A stretch of 64,000 nucleotides of DNA from Streptomyces lincolnensis (GCF_021173675.1 NZ_JAIHON010000014.1:221298-285297), one strand, 5' to 3'. Shown: positions 1 through 8,444, numbered from the stretch's first letter. Notes: generated by a model not told the origin, from the letters alone. Made by a program: numbers and translations.

Positions 1-241
1 ACCACCAGGTCAGAAAGCCGTAGAGGGCGGCGGCGGGGATGAGTACGGCGAGCGCGAGCAGCAGCGTGGTGGTGGTCAGCCGGGCGAGCTGGCGCTGCGT
101 CTGGTCGGGGTCGTGCACGGCCCACCCGATGAGCACGGCGACCGGCGCCCACGCCCGCCTGAGCGGCGTCACGGGGTGCAGCCGCCGCTCGGTCGGCGGA
201 GGCTTCTGCTGTACGGCGTCGTCGACGCCCGGAGCCGTCAC
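1..241 (-). CDS. PH domain membrane protein, YdbT-like (N-terminal part only)
   Basis: The gene starts with GTG at 241 and runs off the left edge, so only about 80 residues are visible. The N-terminus reads as a cytoplasmic stretch containing ERRLHPVTPLRRAW, followed by a hydrophobic segment (TTTLLLALAVLIPAAALYGF) that should be a membrane helix. The pattern RLxPxTPLxRxW at the start fits YdbT-type proteins with bacterial PH (DUF304) domains. Its GTG overlaps the TGA of the upstream PH protein by the sequence GTGA, so the two are translationally coupled, like ydbS-ydbT pairs elsewhere. Function in the cell is not established; related proteins are membrane-anchored. Confidence 0.7.
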   Translation of the reverse strand, partial: MTAPGVDDAVQQKPPPTERRLHPVTPLRRAWAPVAVLIGWAVHDPDQTQRQLARLTTTTLLLALAVLIPAAALYGFLTWW

Positions 242-741
242 AGGCCCGCCGATCGGGCCTCGCCGAGCTCGGTGAGCCGGTCGCGCAGCCGTTCCGCCTC
301 GGCCGGGTCGAGGCCGGGAATGGTCGCGTCGGTCGCGGCGGCCGCGGTGTGCAGCTGCACGCTGGCCAGCCGGAAGTGCCGTTCGACGGGCCCGGAGGTG
401 ACCTCCACCAGCTGCATCCGGCCGTACGGCACGACCGTCTCCTCCTGCCACAGCACACCCCGGCTGATCAGCAGGTCGTCGGCGCGTTCGGCGTACCGCC
501 AGGAGGCCCAGTTGCGGCCGAGCAGCACCCAGCCCCAGGCCATGAGCGCCAGCGGCAGCAGCGCGAACGCGGACCAGGCCGGCCCGGCGAGCAGCCCGAG
601 CAGCAGGCCGAGGGCCAGGGCCAGCAGGCCCAGCCACACCACCAGCAGCAGGCGTCGCATGGTCAGCAGCCTCGGCGGCAACCCGGTCCACACCGGCTCG
701 TTCCCCGTGGTCTGCGTGTCGTCCGGGCTCCCCGTCTCCAT
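238..741 (-). CDS. PH domain (DUF304) membrane protein, YdbS-like
   Basis: This 167-residue protein has two adjacent membrane helices in its first half (around LLLVVWLGLLALALGLLLG and AFALLPLALMAWGWVLL). The C-terminal domain, with DDLLISRGVLWQEETVVPYGR followed by VEVTSGPVERHFRLASVQLHT, is the signature of the bacterial PH domain formerly called DUF304. The ATG at 741 was chosen because longer readings run into the divergent nuoD-like gene; only 31 bases separate the two starts. It overlaps the downstream YdbT-like gene by four bases. The role is unknown beyond membrane association. Confidence 0.8.
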   Translation of the reverse strand: METGSPDDTQTTGNEPVWTGLPPRLLTMRRLLLVVWLGLLALALGLLLGLLAGPAWSAFALLPLALMAWGWVLLGRNWASWRYAERADDLLISRGVLWQEETVVPYGRMQLVEVTSGPVERHFRLASVQLHTAAAATDATIPGLDPAEAERLRDRLTELGEARSAGL

Positions 742-772
742 AGGGCCAGCGTACGTAGGAGAGACTTGGTCC

Positions 773-1924
773 ATGACTCCTACGACGGAGACCACGGTCG
801 GCATCGGCGGCGCCGCGGAGAGCACCGACATGGTGCTCAACATCGGACCCCAGCACCCGTCCACGCACGGAGTGCTGCGCCTCAGGCTGGTCCTGGACGG
901 TGAGCGCATCGCGCACGCGGAGCCGGTGATCGGCTACATGCACCGGGGCGCGGAGAAGCTCTTCGAGGCGCGCGACTACCGCCAGATCATCATGCTCGCC
1001 AACCGCCACGACTGGCTCTCGGCGTTCTCGAACGAACTGGGCGTGGTCCTCGCCGTGGAGCGCATGCTCGGCATGGAGGTCCCCCCGCGCGCGGTGTGGA
1101 CGCGCACCCTGCTCGCCGAGCTGAACCGGGTCCTGAACCACCTGATGTTCCTCGGCTCCTACCCGCTGGAGCTCGGCGGGATCACCCCGGTCTTCTACGC
1201 GTTCCGGGAGCGCGAAGTCCTCCAGAACGTCATGGAGGAGGTCTCCGGCGGCCGTATGCACTACATGTTCAACCGCGTCGGCGGCCTCAAGGAGGACCTG
1301 CCGGCCGGCTGGACCACGCGCGCGCGTGCCGCGGTCGCCGCCGTGCGCTCACGCATGGACGTCCACGACGACCTGGTGCTCGGCAACGAGATCTTCCGCG
1401 GGCGCACGCGGGGCGTGGGCGTCCTCGCGCCCGAGGCGGTGCACGCCTACGGCGTGAGCGGCCCGATCGCGCGCGCCTCGGGCGTCGACTTCGACCTGCG
1501 CCGCGACGAGCCGTACCTGGCCTACGGCGAGCTCCAGGACACGCTCGGCGTGGTGACCCGGACGGAGGGCGACTGCCTCGCCCGCTTCGAGGTCCTCCTG
1601 GCGCAGACCCACAACGCCCTCGACCTCGCCGACGCCTGCCTGGACCGGCTCGCCGAGCTGCCGCCAGGTCCGATCAACCAGCGGCTGCCGAAGGTCCTGA
1701 AGGCGCCCGAGGGCCACACCTACGCGTGGACCGAGAACCCGCTCGGCATCAACGGCTACTACCTGGTCAGCAAGGGCGAGAAGACGCCGTACCGGCTGAA
1801 GCTGCGCTCCGCCTCCTACAACAACATCCAGGCGCTGGCGGTGCTGCTGCCGGGGACGCTGGTGGCGGACATGGTGGCGATCCTGGGATCACTGTTCTTC
1901 GTGGTCGGGGACATCGACAAGTAG
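773..1924 (+). CDS. nuoD2: NADH-quinone oxidoreductase subunit D-like protein (orphan NuoD2)
   Basis: This 383-residue protein is homologous to the 49-kDa/NuoD subunit of respiratory complex I, which helps form the quinone site. Visible family motifs are NIGPQHPSTHGVLRL near residue 25, HRGAEKLFE, the NRVLNHL/LGSYPLELGG region, and the C-terminal VAILGSLFFVVGDIDK. No other nuo gene is nearby, so it is an orphan copy rather than part of a nuo operon. Its 3' end overlaps the convergent methyltransferase gene by 36 bases. The ATG at 773 follows a weak GGAGAG. It could work with another nuo cluster or have a separate role; the sequence alone does not decide. Confidence 0.88.
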   Translation: MTPTTETTVGIGGAAESTDMVLNIGPQHPSTHGVLRLRLVLDGERIAHAEPVIGYMHRGAEKLFEARDYRQIIMLANRHDWLSAFSNELGVVLAVERMLGMEVPPRAVWTRTLLAELNRVLNHLMFLGSYPLELGGITPVFYAFREREVLQNVMEEVSGGRMHYMFNRVGGLKEDLPAGWTTRARAAVAAVRSRMDVHDDLVLGNEIFRGRTRGVGVLAPEAVHAYGVSGPIARASGVDFDLRRDEPYLAYGELQDTLGVVTRTEGDCLARFEVLLAQTHNALDLADACLDRLAELPPGPINQRLPKVLKAPEGHTYAWTENPLGINGYYLVSKGEKTPYRLKLRSASYNNIQALAVLLPGTLVADMVAILGSLFFVVGDIDK

Positions 1925-2950
1925 GGCATCGGCAAGGAGCGCGTCGAGGACGGGCGGGGCATCGGGAGACGCGCCCGCGAGCCCGACCGGCTGGAGCAGC
2001 CACCCGAAGTCGCCGAGTCCGCCCGGTGCGGTGAGTTCGGCCGCCTCGCCGGCGCTCGCGAGGGCGCGCAGGTATGCGGAGGGTCGCGTGGAGGCCAGCG
2101 TGAGTGGAGGGCGTGCGCCGGTGACACCCAGGGCGCGCAGGGCGTCCCGCTGGGTCAGAACGCGTCCGCCGGGCAGCGCGCACGCGTCCAGCGCGACGTG
2201 CGCGGTGATGTCGCACGACCCGTCCGGCACGGGTGCTGTCCCGCGCCCCTCCCGGAAGCCGGTGAGCGTCCCGAAGGGCGGGCGCGCGTCCCTGGTGTGC
2301 GCGTAGTCCACCGCCACCGCGAGCCCCCGCTCCACGCTCGCGACCGCCGACGCCCACGCCTCGTCCCGGGGCAGCCCGATCTCCGCGCGCAGCCCCTCCT
2401 CGGCCGGCAGCGGCCACCAGCGGGCGACCCAGCCCGCCTCGGCACCGGAGAGCCGCTCCCCGAGCCGCTCGTGCCCGTCCGGCCGTACGAGGACGCGTCG
2501 GGGCACCCCCTCGGGGTCCACCTCCGCGATCTCCAGGGGGACGTTGTCCAGCCACTCGTTGGCGAACAGCAGCCCGGTGATCCCCTTCGGCGGTTCGGCC
2601 AGCCACTCGATCCGGTGATCGAGGGCCGCGGGCCGGTCGCCGATCTCGACGGCGTACCCCCGCGCGCGGGAGGCCACCTCGGCGGGCAGCGCGCCCAGCA
2701 CCCCGGCCGCCAACTCGCCCCGCCCCGCCGCCATGTCGACGAACCCGAGCTCCGCCGGCCGCCCCAGCGCCTCGTCGACCCGGCACAGCAGCCGTGCCAC
2801 GGCCCCGGCGAACAACGCCGACGCGTGCACGGACGTACGGAAGTGCCCGGCCGGCCCCTCCGGCCTGCGATAGAAGCCCTCCGGGCCGTACAGGGCGGCC
2901 TCCGTGGCCGCCCGCCAGCCTCGCCACTCACCCGCAGTGTCCGCCGTCAC
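1889..2950 (-). CDS. SAM-dependent methyltransferase, MidA/NDUFAF7 family
   Basis: This 353-residue enzyme starts with GTG. An SAM-binding motif reads FVDMAAGRGELAAGVL, followed by VEIGDRP, and the family-specific segment FANEWLDNVPLEIAEV corresponds to the ANE(F/W)xDxxP motif of MidA/NDUFAF7 proteins. In mitochondria NDUFAF7 symmetrically dimethylates an arginine of NDUFS2, the homologue of NuoD, during complex I assembly. Here the gene lies tail-to-tail with an orphan nuoD, overlapping it by 36 bases, which makes an NuoD-like substrate an attractive inference. It has its own promoter region, shared with the divergent sensor kinase. Confidence 0.85.
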   Translation of the reverse strand: MTADTAGEWRGWRAATEAALYGPEGFYRRPEGPAGHFRTSVHASALFAGAVARLLCRVDEALGRPAELGFVDMAAGRGELAAGVLGALPAEVASRARGYAVEIGDRPAALDHRIEWLAEPPKGITGLLFANEWLDNVPLEIAEVDPEGVPRRVLVRPDGHERLGERLSGAEAGWVARWWPLPAEEGLRAEIGLPRDEAWASAVASVERGLAVAVDYAHTRDARPPFGTLTGFREGRGTAPVPDGSCDITAHVALDACALPGGRVLTQRDALRALGVTGARPPLTLASTRPSAYLRALASAGEAAELTAPGGLGDFGWLLQPVGLAGASPDAPPVLDALLADALLVDVPDHEEQ

Positions 2951-3068
2951 CGGCTCAGGCTAAGCGACCGCAATAACCAAAACTCCACCTTGGGGAGTAC
3001 GTGCGTCGGATACGGATCGGTCCTCCGGTTGACCCCTGCACGCATCACGCTTCCCTACGCTGGGTTAC

Positions 3069-4274
3069 GTGCAGAGCCTCTACGACTTCCTCCGCAGGCA
3101 CCCGACATGGGTCGACGGCTTCTGGGCCGTCTTCCTCCTCGGGCTTTCGGTGGTTTTCGTCGGGTCCACCCCGAGCGACACGCCGGGCACCAAGGCCGAG
3201 ACGCTCATCCTCCCGATCGTCCTGCTGCTGTGCCTGGTGGTGGCCCTGCGACGGCGTATGCCGGAGAAGATGCTGCTGCTGGGCATCGCCCTCGGCGTCG
3301 GGCAGCTGGTCCTGGACGTGGCGACCATGCCCGCCGACTTCGCGCTGCTGGTGATCACCTACACCGTGGCGGCGACCGGGGCCCGCTGGGCCTCACGGCT
3401 GGCGCTGGTCGTCGGTCTCGGCGCGGCCCCCCTGGCGCAGCTGCGCTGGCAGGAGGCGGACGCCGGGGTCTTCGGCACCGTCGCGCTCATGGTCTTCATG
3501 ACCGTGCCGTTCGCCCTCGCCTGGGTGCTCGGCGACTCCATCCGCACCCGCCGCGCCTACTTCGCGCAGCTGGAGGAGCGGGCCGCGCGCCTGGAGAAGG
3601 AGCGCGAGGCGCAGGCGAAGGTCGCGGTGGCCGCCGAGCGCGCCCGGATCGCCCGCGAACTGCACGACGTCGTCGCGCACAACGTGTCGGTGATGGTGGT
3701 CCAGGCCGACGGCGCCGCCTACGTCCTGGACGCCGCCCCGGACCAGGCCAAGAAGGCCCTGGAGACCATCTCCTCCACCGGCCGCCAGGCCCTCGCCGAG
3801 ATGCGCCGCCTGCTGGGCGTGCTGCGCACCGGCGAGCACCAGGAGGGCGGCGAGTACGTCCCGCAGCCGGACGTGGAGCAGATCGAGGACCTCGTCGAGC
3901 AGTGCCGGGGCTCCGGACTGCCCGTCGACTTCAAGATCGAGGGCACTCCGCGCCCGCTGCCCAGCGGTGTCGAACTCACCGCGTACCGGATCGTGCAGGA
4001 GGCGCTGACCAACACGCGCAAGCACGGCGGGCCGAACGCGGGCGCGAGCGTGCGACTGGTCTACTTCGACGACGGCCTCGGCCTGCTCGTCGAGGACGAC
4101 GGCAAGGGCGCCCCGCACGAGCTGTACGAGGAGGGCGGCGCCGACGGCGCGGGCCACGGCCTGATCGGCATGCGCGAGCGCGTCGGCATGGTCGGCGGCA
4201 CCCTGGACGCGGGCCCGCGCCCGGGCGGAGGATTCCGCATCAGCGCGCTGCTCCCGCTCAAACCCGCGCACTGA
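3069..4274 (+). CDS. NarL-family sensor histidine kinase
   Basis: This 401-residue kinase begins with GTG at 3069. Its first ~150 residues hold about five hydrophobic segments, so sensing is probably within or near the membrane. A short coiled coil (LEERAARLEKEREAQAKVAV) leads to the HisKA_3 dimerisation box ARELHDVVAHNVSVMVV, with the phospho-accepting His near residue 199. The HATPase region shows AYRIVQEALTNTRKH, VEDDGKG and GHGLIGMRERV. The response regulator lies 74 bases downstream, so they are one two-component pair. A -10-like TACGCT lies about eight bases before the GTG, suggesting a leaderless transcript. The signal is unknown. Confidence 0.92.
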   Translation: MQSLYDFLRRHPTWVDGFWAVFLLGLSVVFVGSTPSDTPGTKAETLILPIVLLLCLVVALRRRMPEKMLLLGIALGVGQLVLDVATMPADFALLVITYTVAATGARWASRLALVVGLGAAPLAQLRWQEADAGVFGTVALMVFMTVPFALAWVLGDSIRTRRAYFAQLEERAARLEKEREAQAKVAVAAERARIARELHDVVAHNVSVMVVQADGAAYVLDAAPDQAKKALETISSTGRQALAEMRRLLGVLRTGEHQEGGEYVPQPDVEQIEDLVEQCRGSGLPVDFKIEGTPRPLPSGVELTAYRIVQEALTNTRKHGGPNAGASVRLVYFDDGLGLLVEDDGKGAPHELYEEGGADGAGHGLIGMRERVGMVGGTLDAGPRPGGGFRISALLPLKPAH

Positions 4275-4348
4275 CACCGCCGCACGCTCTGTGTTGACAC
4301 CTGTAACGACCCCGCCGCACGACCCCACGGAAACGGAAGAGGCTCCCG

Positions 4349-5020
4349 ATGACGATCCGCGTGATGCTCGTCGACGACCAGGTGCTGCTGCGCACCGGGT
4401 TCCGGATGGTGCTCGCGGCCCAGCCGGACATGGAGGTCGTCGCCGAGGCCGGCGACGGCGTCGAGGCCCTTCAGGTGCTGCGCGCCACCGCCGTCGACGT
4501 GGTGCTGATGGACGTGCGCATGCCCAAGCTGGACGGCGTGGAGACCACCCGCCGCATCTGCTCGGAGCCCGACCCGCCGAAGGTGCTGATCCTGACCACC
4601 TTCGACCTCGACGAGTACGCCTTCTCCGGGCTGAAGGCGGGTGCCTCCGGCTTCATGCTCAAGGACGTGCCGCCCGGCGAGCTCCTGGGCGCCATCCGTG
4701 CCGTGCACAGCGGTGACGCGGTGGTCGCGCCCTCCACGACCCGGCGGCTCCTGGACCGGTTCGCGCCGATGCTGCCGACCACCGGAAAGGAGCCCCAGCG
4801 CAAGGAGCTGGAGCGGCTGACCGACCGTGAGCGCGAGGTCATGATGCTCGTCGCGCAGGGGCTGTCCAACGGCGAGATCGCGGCCCGGTTGGTGCTGTCC
4901 GAGGCGACGGTGAAGACCCATGTGGGCCGCATCCTGACCAAGCTGGGACTCAGGGACCGGGTGCAGGTGGTCGTCCTGGCCTACGAGACCGGGCTGGTGC
5001 GCGCGGGCGGGCAGGGCTGA
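4349..5020 (+). CDS. NarL/LuxR-family response regulator
   Basis: This 223-residue regulator has a receiver domain at residues 3-120, with acidic DD at 9-10, phospho-acceptor D55 in VVLMDVRMP and a conserved Lys in LKDVPPGE. A LuxR-type helix-turn-helix follows near residues 155-215 (LTDREREVMMLVAQGLSNGE, SEATVKTHVGRILTKL). A GGAAGAGG Shine-Dalgarno precedes the ATG. It is the cognate partner of the kinase just upstream and should bind DNA as a dimer after phosphorylation. Its last 16 bases including the stop codon are duplicated in tandem immediately downstream. Confidence 0.93.
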   Translation: MTIRVMLVDDQVLLRTGFRMVLAAQPDMEVVAEAGDGVEALQVLRATAVDVVLMDVRMPKLDGVETTRRICSEPDPPKVLILTTFDLDEYAFSGLKAGASGFMLKDVPPGELLGAIRAVHSGDAVVAPSTTRRLLDRFAPMLPTTGKEPQRKELERLTDREREVMMLVAQGLSNGEIAARLVLSEATVKTHVGRILTKLGLRDRVQVVVLAYETGLVRAGGQG

Positions 5021-5036
5021 GGGCGGGCAGGGCTGA
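5005..5036. repeat. Perfect 16-bp tandem duplication over a stop codon
   Basis: The unit GGGCGGGCAGGGCTGA occurs twice back-to-back. The first copy is the end of the response-regulator gene with its TGA; the second lies in the intergenic gap. The protein is not altered because translation stops at the first copy. Confidence 0.9.
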
Positions 5037-5083
5037 GGGGGGCAGGTGACCTGCGCGTAACCCGCTCCCACTAGGGTCTGCGC

Positions 5084-5724
5084 ATGCTCCTGTGGATCAA
5101 CGGTCCCTTCGGGGGCGGCGATCCATCAAGACGCTGTCGGCTTACGAGATCCAGCGGCGGCTGCCCGGCAGCGTGGTCTGCGATCCCGAGCACGCCGGCT
5201 TCGGTCTGCGCCGCATGATGCCTCCCGAACTGCGCGGCGACTTCCAGGACCTGACGTCCTGGCGGCAGGGCGTGGTCGAGGTGCTGGACCTCGCCCTCAC
5301 CCGGCGCGACGGTGTCGTCATCGTGCCCATGACGGTCACGGACTCCGACTACTTCGCCCAGACCGTGGGCCGGCTGCGGGAACTCGGCCATGACGTACGG
5401 CACTTCACTCTCCTCGCCGAGCGCGAGACCGTGCTGAGGCGGCTGCGCGAGCGGGGCTTCGGGCACCTCCTTCAGTTCGTCTCCGGCAAGAACTCCGGTC
5501 CGGGCAGGGAGAGCTGGGCCGTGGGGCAGCTCGACCACTGCCTGGAGCGGCTGCGCGAACCGGAGTTCGCCGAGCATCTGTGGACCGACCACTCGACCGT
5601 GCCCAAGACGGCCGACCGCATCGCCGTCCTGGCCGGACTGCCGCTCGTGCCGAACCGCGAGGGCGCGCTGCGGACACGGCTGCGGCAGGTACGGGTGGGC
5701 GTGCGGCACATCCGGTTCGACTGA
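5084..5724 (+). pseudogene. TmrB-like P-loop ATPase with an 8-base insertion in Walker A
   Basis: From ATG 5084 the reading gives MLLWINGPFGGG, then the frame breaks. Two frames over, the protein continues as KTLSAYEIQRRLPGSVVCDP to the stop at 5724. Removing eight bases (GATCCATC, 5120-5127) restores GPFGGGKT, a perfect Walker A, and a 210-residue protein. The rest resembles tunicamycin-resistance protein TmrB of Bacillus: WINGxFGxGKT, VCDPEHAGFGLRRM, VIVPMTV, HFTLLA and the C-terminal RHIRFD. TmrB binds ATP and tunicamycin. A GTG at 5092 could start a shorter in-frame protein, but without the P-loop. It is either an inactivated gene or an assembly error. Confidence 0.75.
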
Positions 5725-5733
5725 GCCGGCCGG

Positions 5734-6837
5734 TCAGCGCAGGATTCCCTCCAGGAAGTCGCTGCCCAGGCGGGCCACGATGGCTATGTCCAGCTGGTGC
5801 TGGACGTACCGGCCGCGACGGCGCGTGGTGATCAGGCCGGCCTTCTTCAGGACGCTCAGGTGGCGGGATATCTCCGGGGCCGTCATGCCGTGCGCCTGGG
5901 CCAGCTCGCTCGTGGTGTACGCGCTGCGGGCCAGATAGCGGCAGATCCGCATCCGGACGGGATGGGACAGGGCCGTCATCCGCAGGGCGAGCTGCTCGAC
6001 GGAGGACGAAGCCGCCAGCTCCGGGGAGCCGACCGGGTAGTGCAGCACCGGCTGCCAGCCGGTGCGGTACAGGATGGACAGGTGCGGCCAGCCGAGGCTG
6101 GTCGGCACCAGCAGGAGATTGCCGTCCTCCGCGGCCGTACGGCCCACGCTCAGCTTGTCGACGGCGATCTCTCCCGCGGCCTCGTCGAGGGCGACCGCGG
6201 GGGACACCGCGGCCAGCGCCTCGGCCAGACCCTTGCGGCGCAGGAGCTCGGTCTTGTGGCGGGCGTCCGCAGCGAGCTGGTGGCGCAGCCGGGCCCAGGT
6301 GTCCGCGAAGAACAGCTCGTCGCAGTCCTCCAGGAACTGCCGGAGCCAGGCTCGGATCCTGGGCGGGTCGGTCAGCAACAGCTCGCTGAACCGCTCCTGT
6401 TGCGGTCCCCGCGCGGCGGCCAGCTCAAGGGCGCGACGCCGCAGCCCCGCGTCGACCAGAGGGCTGCGGTCACCGCCGTAGGGCATCGCGCAGCTGAACT
6501 CCAGGGCCGCGTCCACGAACTGCTCGTCCGTCAGCTTGTCGAGCAGGTCCAGCTCCTCGGCGAGGGTCGCGCCGGGGAGGGCGGTGCGGCCCGGGATGCC
6601 CGCGTACGGCAGGAACAGGTCCGAGAACGTCGTCCGCCACAGGAAGTCCGCCTCGCACATCCGGTCGGCCAGGTGCGGGTCGAGCCGGGCGCTCACGCCG
6701 GTCACCCAGCCCTGGAGGCCGGGGTGGTGCCCCGGCTCGGACAGCGCGTGCAGCGCCATGCCGAGCTCGGCCAGGGGGGAGGGCACGACGGCGACCCTCT
6801 CCGGCCGCAGCCCCGCGATGTCGATGCGCACGCTCAT
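5734..6837 (-). CDS. DUF5937 protein with C-terminal ArsR-type helix-turn-helix
   Basis: This 367-residue protein begins MSVRIDIAGLRPERVAVVPS. The first ~250 residues match the DUF5937-type N-terminal region as I remember it, with no recognisable enzyme motif. The last ~90 residues form a winged helix of ArsR type: LSHPVRMRICRYLARSAYTT, TAPEISRHLSVLKKAGLITT and RRGRYVQHQL. It is therefore a transcriptional regulator with a large N-terminal sensor or oligomerisation part. It faces a small gene across a 198-base gap that contains a 13-bp inverted repeat 35 bases upstream of its ATG, a likely self-operator. The ligand is unknown. No ArsR-type Cys metal site is obvious. Confidence 0.82.
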   Translation of the reverse strand: MSVRIDIAGLRPERVAVVPSPLAELGMALHALSEPGHHPGLQGWVTGVSARLDPHLADRMCEADFLWRTTFSDLFLPYAGIPGRTALPGATLAEELDLLDKLTDEQFVDAALEFSCAMPYGGDRSPLVDAGLRRRALELAAARGPQQERFSELLLTDPPRIRAWLRQFLEDCDELFFADTWARLRHQLAADARHKTELLRRKGLAEALAAVSPAVALDEAAGEIAVDKLSVGRTAAEDGNLLLVPTSLGWPHLSILYRTGWQPVLHYPVGSPELAASSSVEQLALRMTALSHPVRMRICRYLARSAYTTSELAQAHGMTAPEISRHLSVLKKAGLITTRRRGRYVQHQLDIAIVARLGSDFLEGILR

Positions 6838-6872
6838 GACCTCATGGTGCACCCCACCACTGACAACGCGGC

Positions 6873-6901
6873 CGTCGATTGACGGCCGCCGTCAATCGAC
6901 G
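6873..6901. promoter_or_regulatory. 13-bp inverted repeat, candidate operator of the DUF5937/ArsR regulator
   Basis: Arms CGTCGATTGACGG and CCGTCAATCGACG are perfect reverse complements separated by CCG. The element lies 35 bases upstream of the regulator ATG and 134 bases upstream of the divergent small gene. The symmetry and location suit a dimeric winged-helix repressor acting on its own promoter. Confidence 0.6.
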
Positions 6902-7035
6902 CGACCGCGCCGCGGTGTCCGGCGCAGGCTGACAGCACCGGGGCCGCCGCGGAGCCCACGGATCCCTGTCACCACGCCTGTACGTCTCCATGACCCGAGC
7001 CTGTCCGTCTCCCCGTCCCGAGAAGGCGATCCGCC

Positions 7036-7254
7036 ATGAGCATCACGCAGCAGTACCTCCTCGACACCTACCGGGCCCGGCAGCGCGGCGAGCTCGACCC
7101 GCCCGCCCCCGGCGCCCACGACTGGCAGGTCGTGCGCGAACTGCGGGACCACCGCCGGTTCCGCGCCGTGGTCGCCGGCCGCCCCGCCCGGGGACGCACC
7201 CGGCAGGCGCTGTCCCGGTGGCTGCGCCGCGGCCGCCCGGGGACCGCGTCCTAG
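7036..7254 (+). CDS. Small basic protein of unknown function
   Basis: This 72-residue protein begins MSITQQYLLDTYRARQRGEL and is rich in Arg and Trp (VVRELRDHRRFRAVVAGRPA, RWLRRGRPG). It has no signal peptide or membrane helix. The start is supported by an upstream GAGAAGGCGAT spacing, and its stop overlaps the convergent PLP-enzyme stop by four bases. It lies divergent from the DUF5937/ArsR regulator across the 29-bp inverted repeat, so it may be a target of that regulator. I do not recognise the family. Confidence 0.65.
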   Translation: MSITQQYLLDTYRARQRGELDPPAPGAHDWQVVRELRDHRRFRAVVAGRPARGRTRQALSRWLRRGRPGTAS

Positions 7255-8444
7255 CCGCTGACCCGTGTCAGCCGTACGACGAAGTCCGCGACCGCCTCCT
7301 TCACGTCCTCGGGCGTCCACTCCAGGCTCTCGGCCCGTACGGAGACCTCGGTGACGGCGAGTCCCGGGCCGGGGGTGTCCCAGGGGCGGCCGAAGAGCTC
7401 GGTCCGCGTCTCCTCGGTCTGCCGGACCGCCGCCTCCGCGGCCGTCTCGGCGTCGTACGGCAGCCAGAGCTGGAACTCGTTGGTGTGCGGCACCTCGGGG
7501 TGGACGCGTGTCCAGGGCACCCCGGCCGCCGCGAAGCCCTCACGCAGCGCGGCGGCCACCACGCGCGCGTGGCGCACGTAGTCGGGCAGTCGGGGCAGCT
7601 CGCGCTCCAGGCCGAGGAGGGCCGACAGGACGGTGGGGAACTGCTGGTAGACCGTGCCGCCGTAGCGGTGCCGCCAGGCCCTCGCCTCCTCGGTCAGCGT
7701 CCTGGGACCGGCGAGGACGGCGCCGCCGTAGCCGTCGAGGGACTTGTAGAACGACACGTACACGCTGTCCGCCAGGCCGGCGATCTCGTCCAGGGTGCGG
7801 CCGAGATGGACGGTGGACTCCCACAGGCGCGCGCCGTCGAAGTGCACCACGGCGTCGCGCTCGCGCGCCGCCTCCACGATCCCGGTGAGCTCCTCCCAGG
7901 AGGGCAGCAGGTGACCGGCGTCCCTGAGGGGCAGCTCCAGCATCAACGCGCCGAAGGGCTCCTCGAAGTCGCGGACCTCGTCGGCGGTGGGCAGCCGGGG
8001 CTCGCTCGTCAGCCGGACCGGACGCAGTCGGGAGACCTGGCTGAAGGCGTTCCGTTCGTGCACCTCGGGGTGGGCGAGCGCGTGCAGGGCGACGGTCGGA
8101 TCGCCGGTGCGGCCCGCCCAGCAGCGCAGCGCCACCTGCTGGGCCATCGTCCCCGTCGGGAAGAAGACGGCGGCCTCCTTGCCGAGCAGTCCCGCGACCT
8201 TCTCCTCCAGGGCCTCGACGACTCCGCCGCCGTAGATGTCCGACAGCTCGTCGAGGTCGTGCACCTCCGCCGCCCGCTCCAGCAGGGCCAGGCGCTCCCG
8301 GAGCGTGCGCTGATGTCCGGAGCGCGCGAGCACCCGCCGCGCGCTCCGGTGTGCGCCGATACGTCGCTCGCGTTGCCGTGCTCGCCGTTCGTCGGCCGAC
8401 GCCGGTTCGGTCCGTTCCTCGCCCTGTTCCGCGGTATCGCTCAT
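7251..8444 (-). CDS. PLP-dependent lyase, threonine aldolase/beta-eliminating lyase fold
   Basis: This 397-residue enzyme belongs to the aromatic amino acid beta-eliminating lyase/threonine aldolase family (fold type I). Motifs are SDIYGGGVVEALEEKVAGLL, AVFFPTGTMAQQVAL, HFDGARLWES (the cofactor-binding Asp) and SVYVSFYKSLDGYGG with the Schiff-base Lys. The typical reaction is retro-aldol cleavage of L-threonine-type beta-hydroxy amino acids, but substrate cannot be fixed from sequence. A ~45-residue charged N-terminal extension precedes the conserved fold. The ATG at 8444 was chosen; an in-frame MIPG start four residues upstream is possible. It stands alone on its strand. Confidence 0.85.
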   Translation of the reverse strand: MSDTAEQGEERTEPASADERRARQRERRIGAHRSARRVLARSGHQRTLRERLALLERAAEVHDLDELSDIYGGGVVEALEEKVAGLLGKEAAVFFPTGTMAQQVALRCWAGRTGDPTVALHALAHPEVHERNAFSQVSRLRPVRLTSEPRLPTADEVRDFEEPFGALMLELPLRDAGHLLPSWEELTGIVEAARERDAVVHFDGARLWESTVHLGRTLDEIAGLADSVYVSFYKSLDGYGGAVLAGPRTLTEEARAWRHRYGGTVYQQFPTVLSALLGLERELPRLPDYVRHARVVAAALREGFAAAGVPWTRVHPEVPHTNEFQLWLPYDAETAAEAAVRQTEETRTELFGRPWDTPGPGLAVTEVSVRAESLEWTPEDVKEAVADFVVRLTRVSG

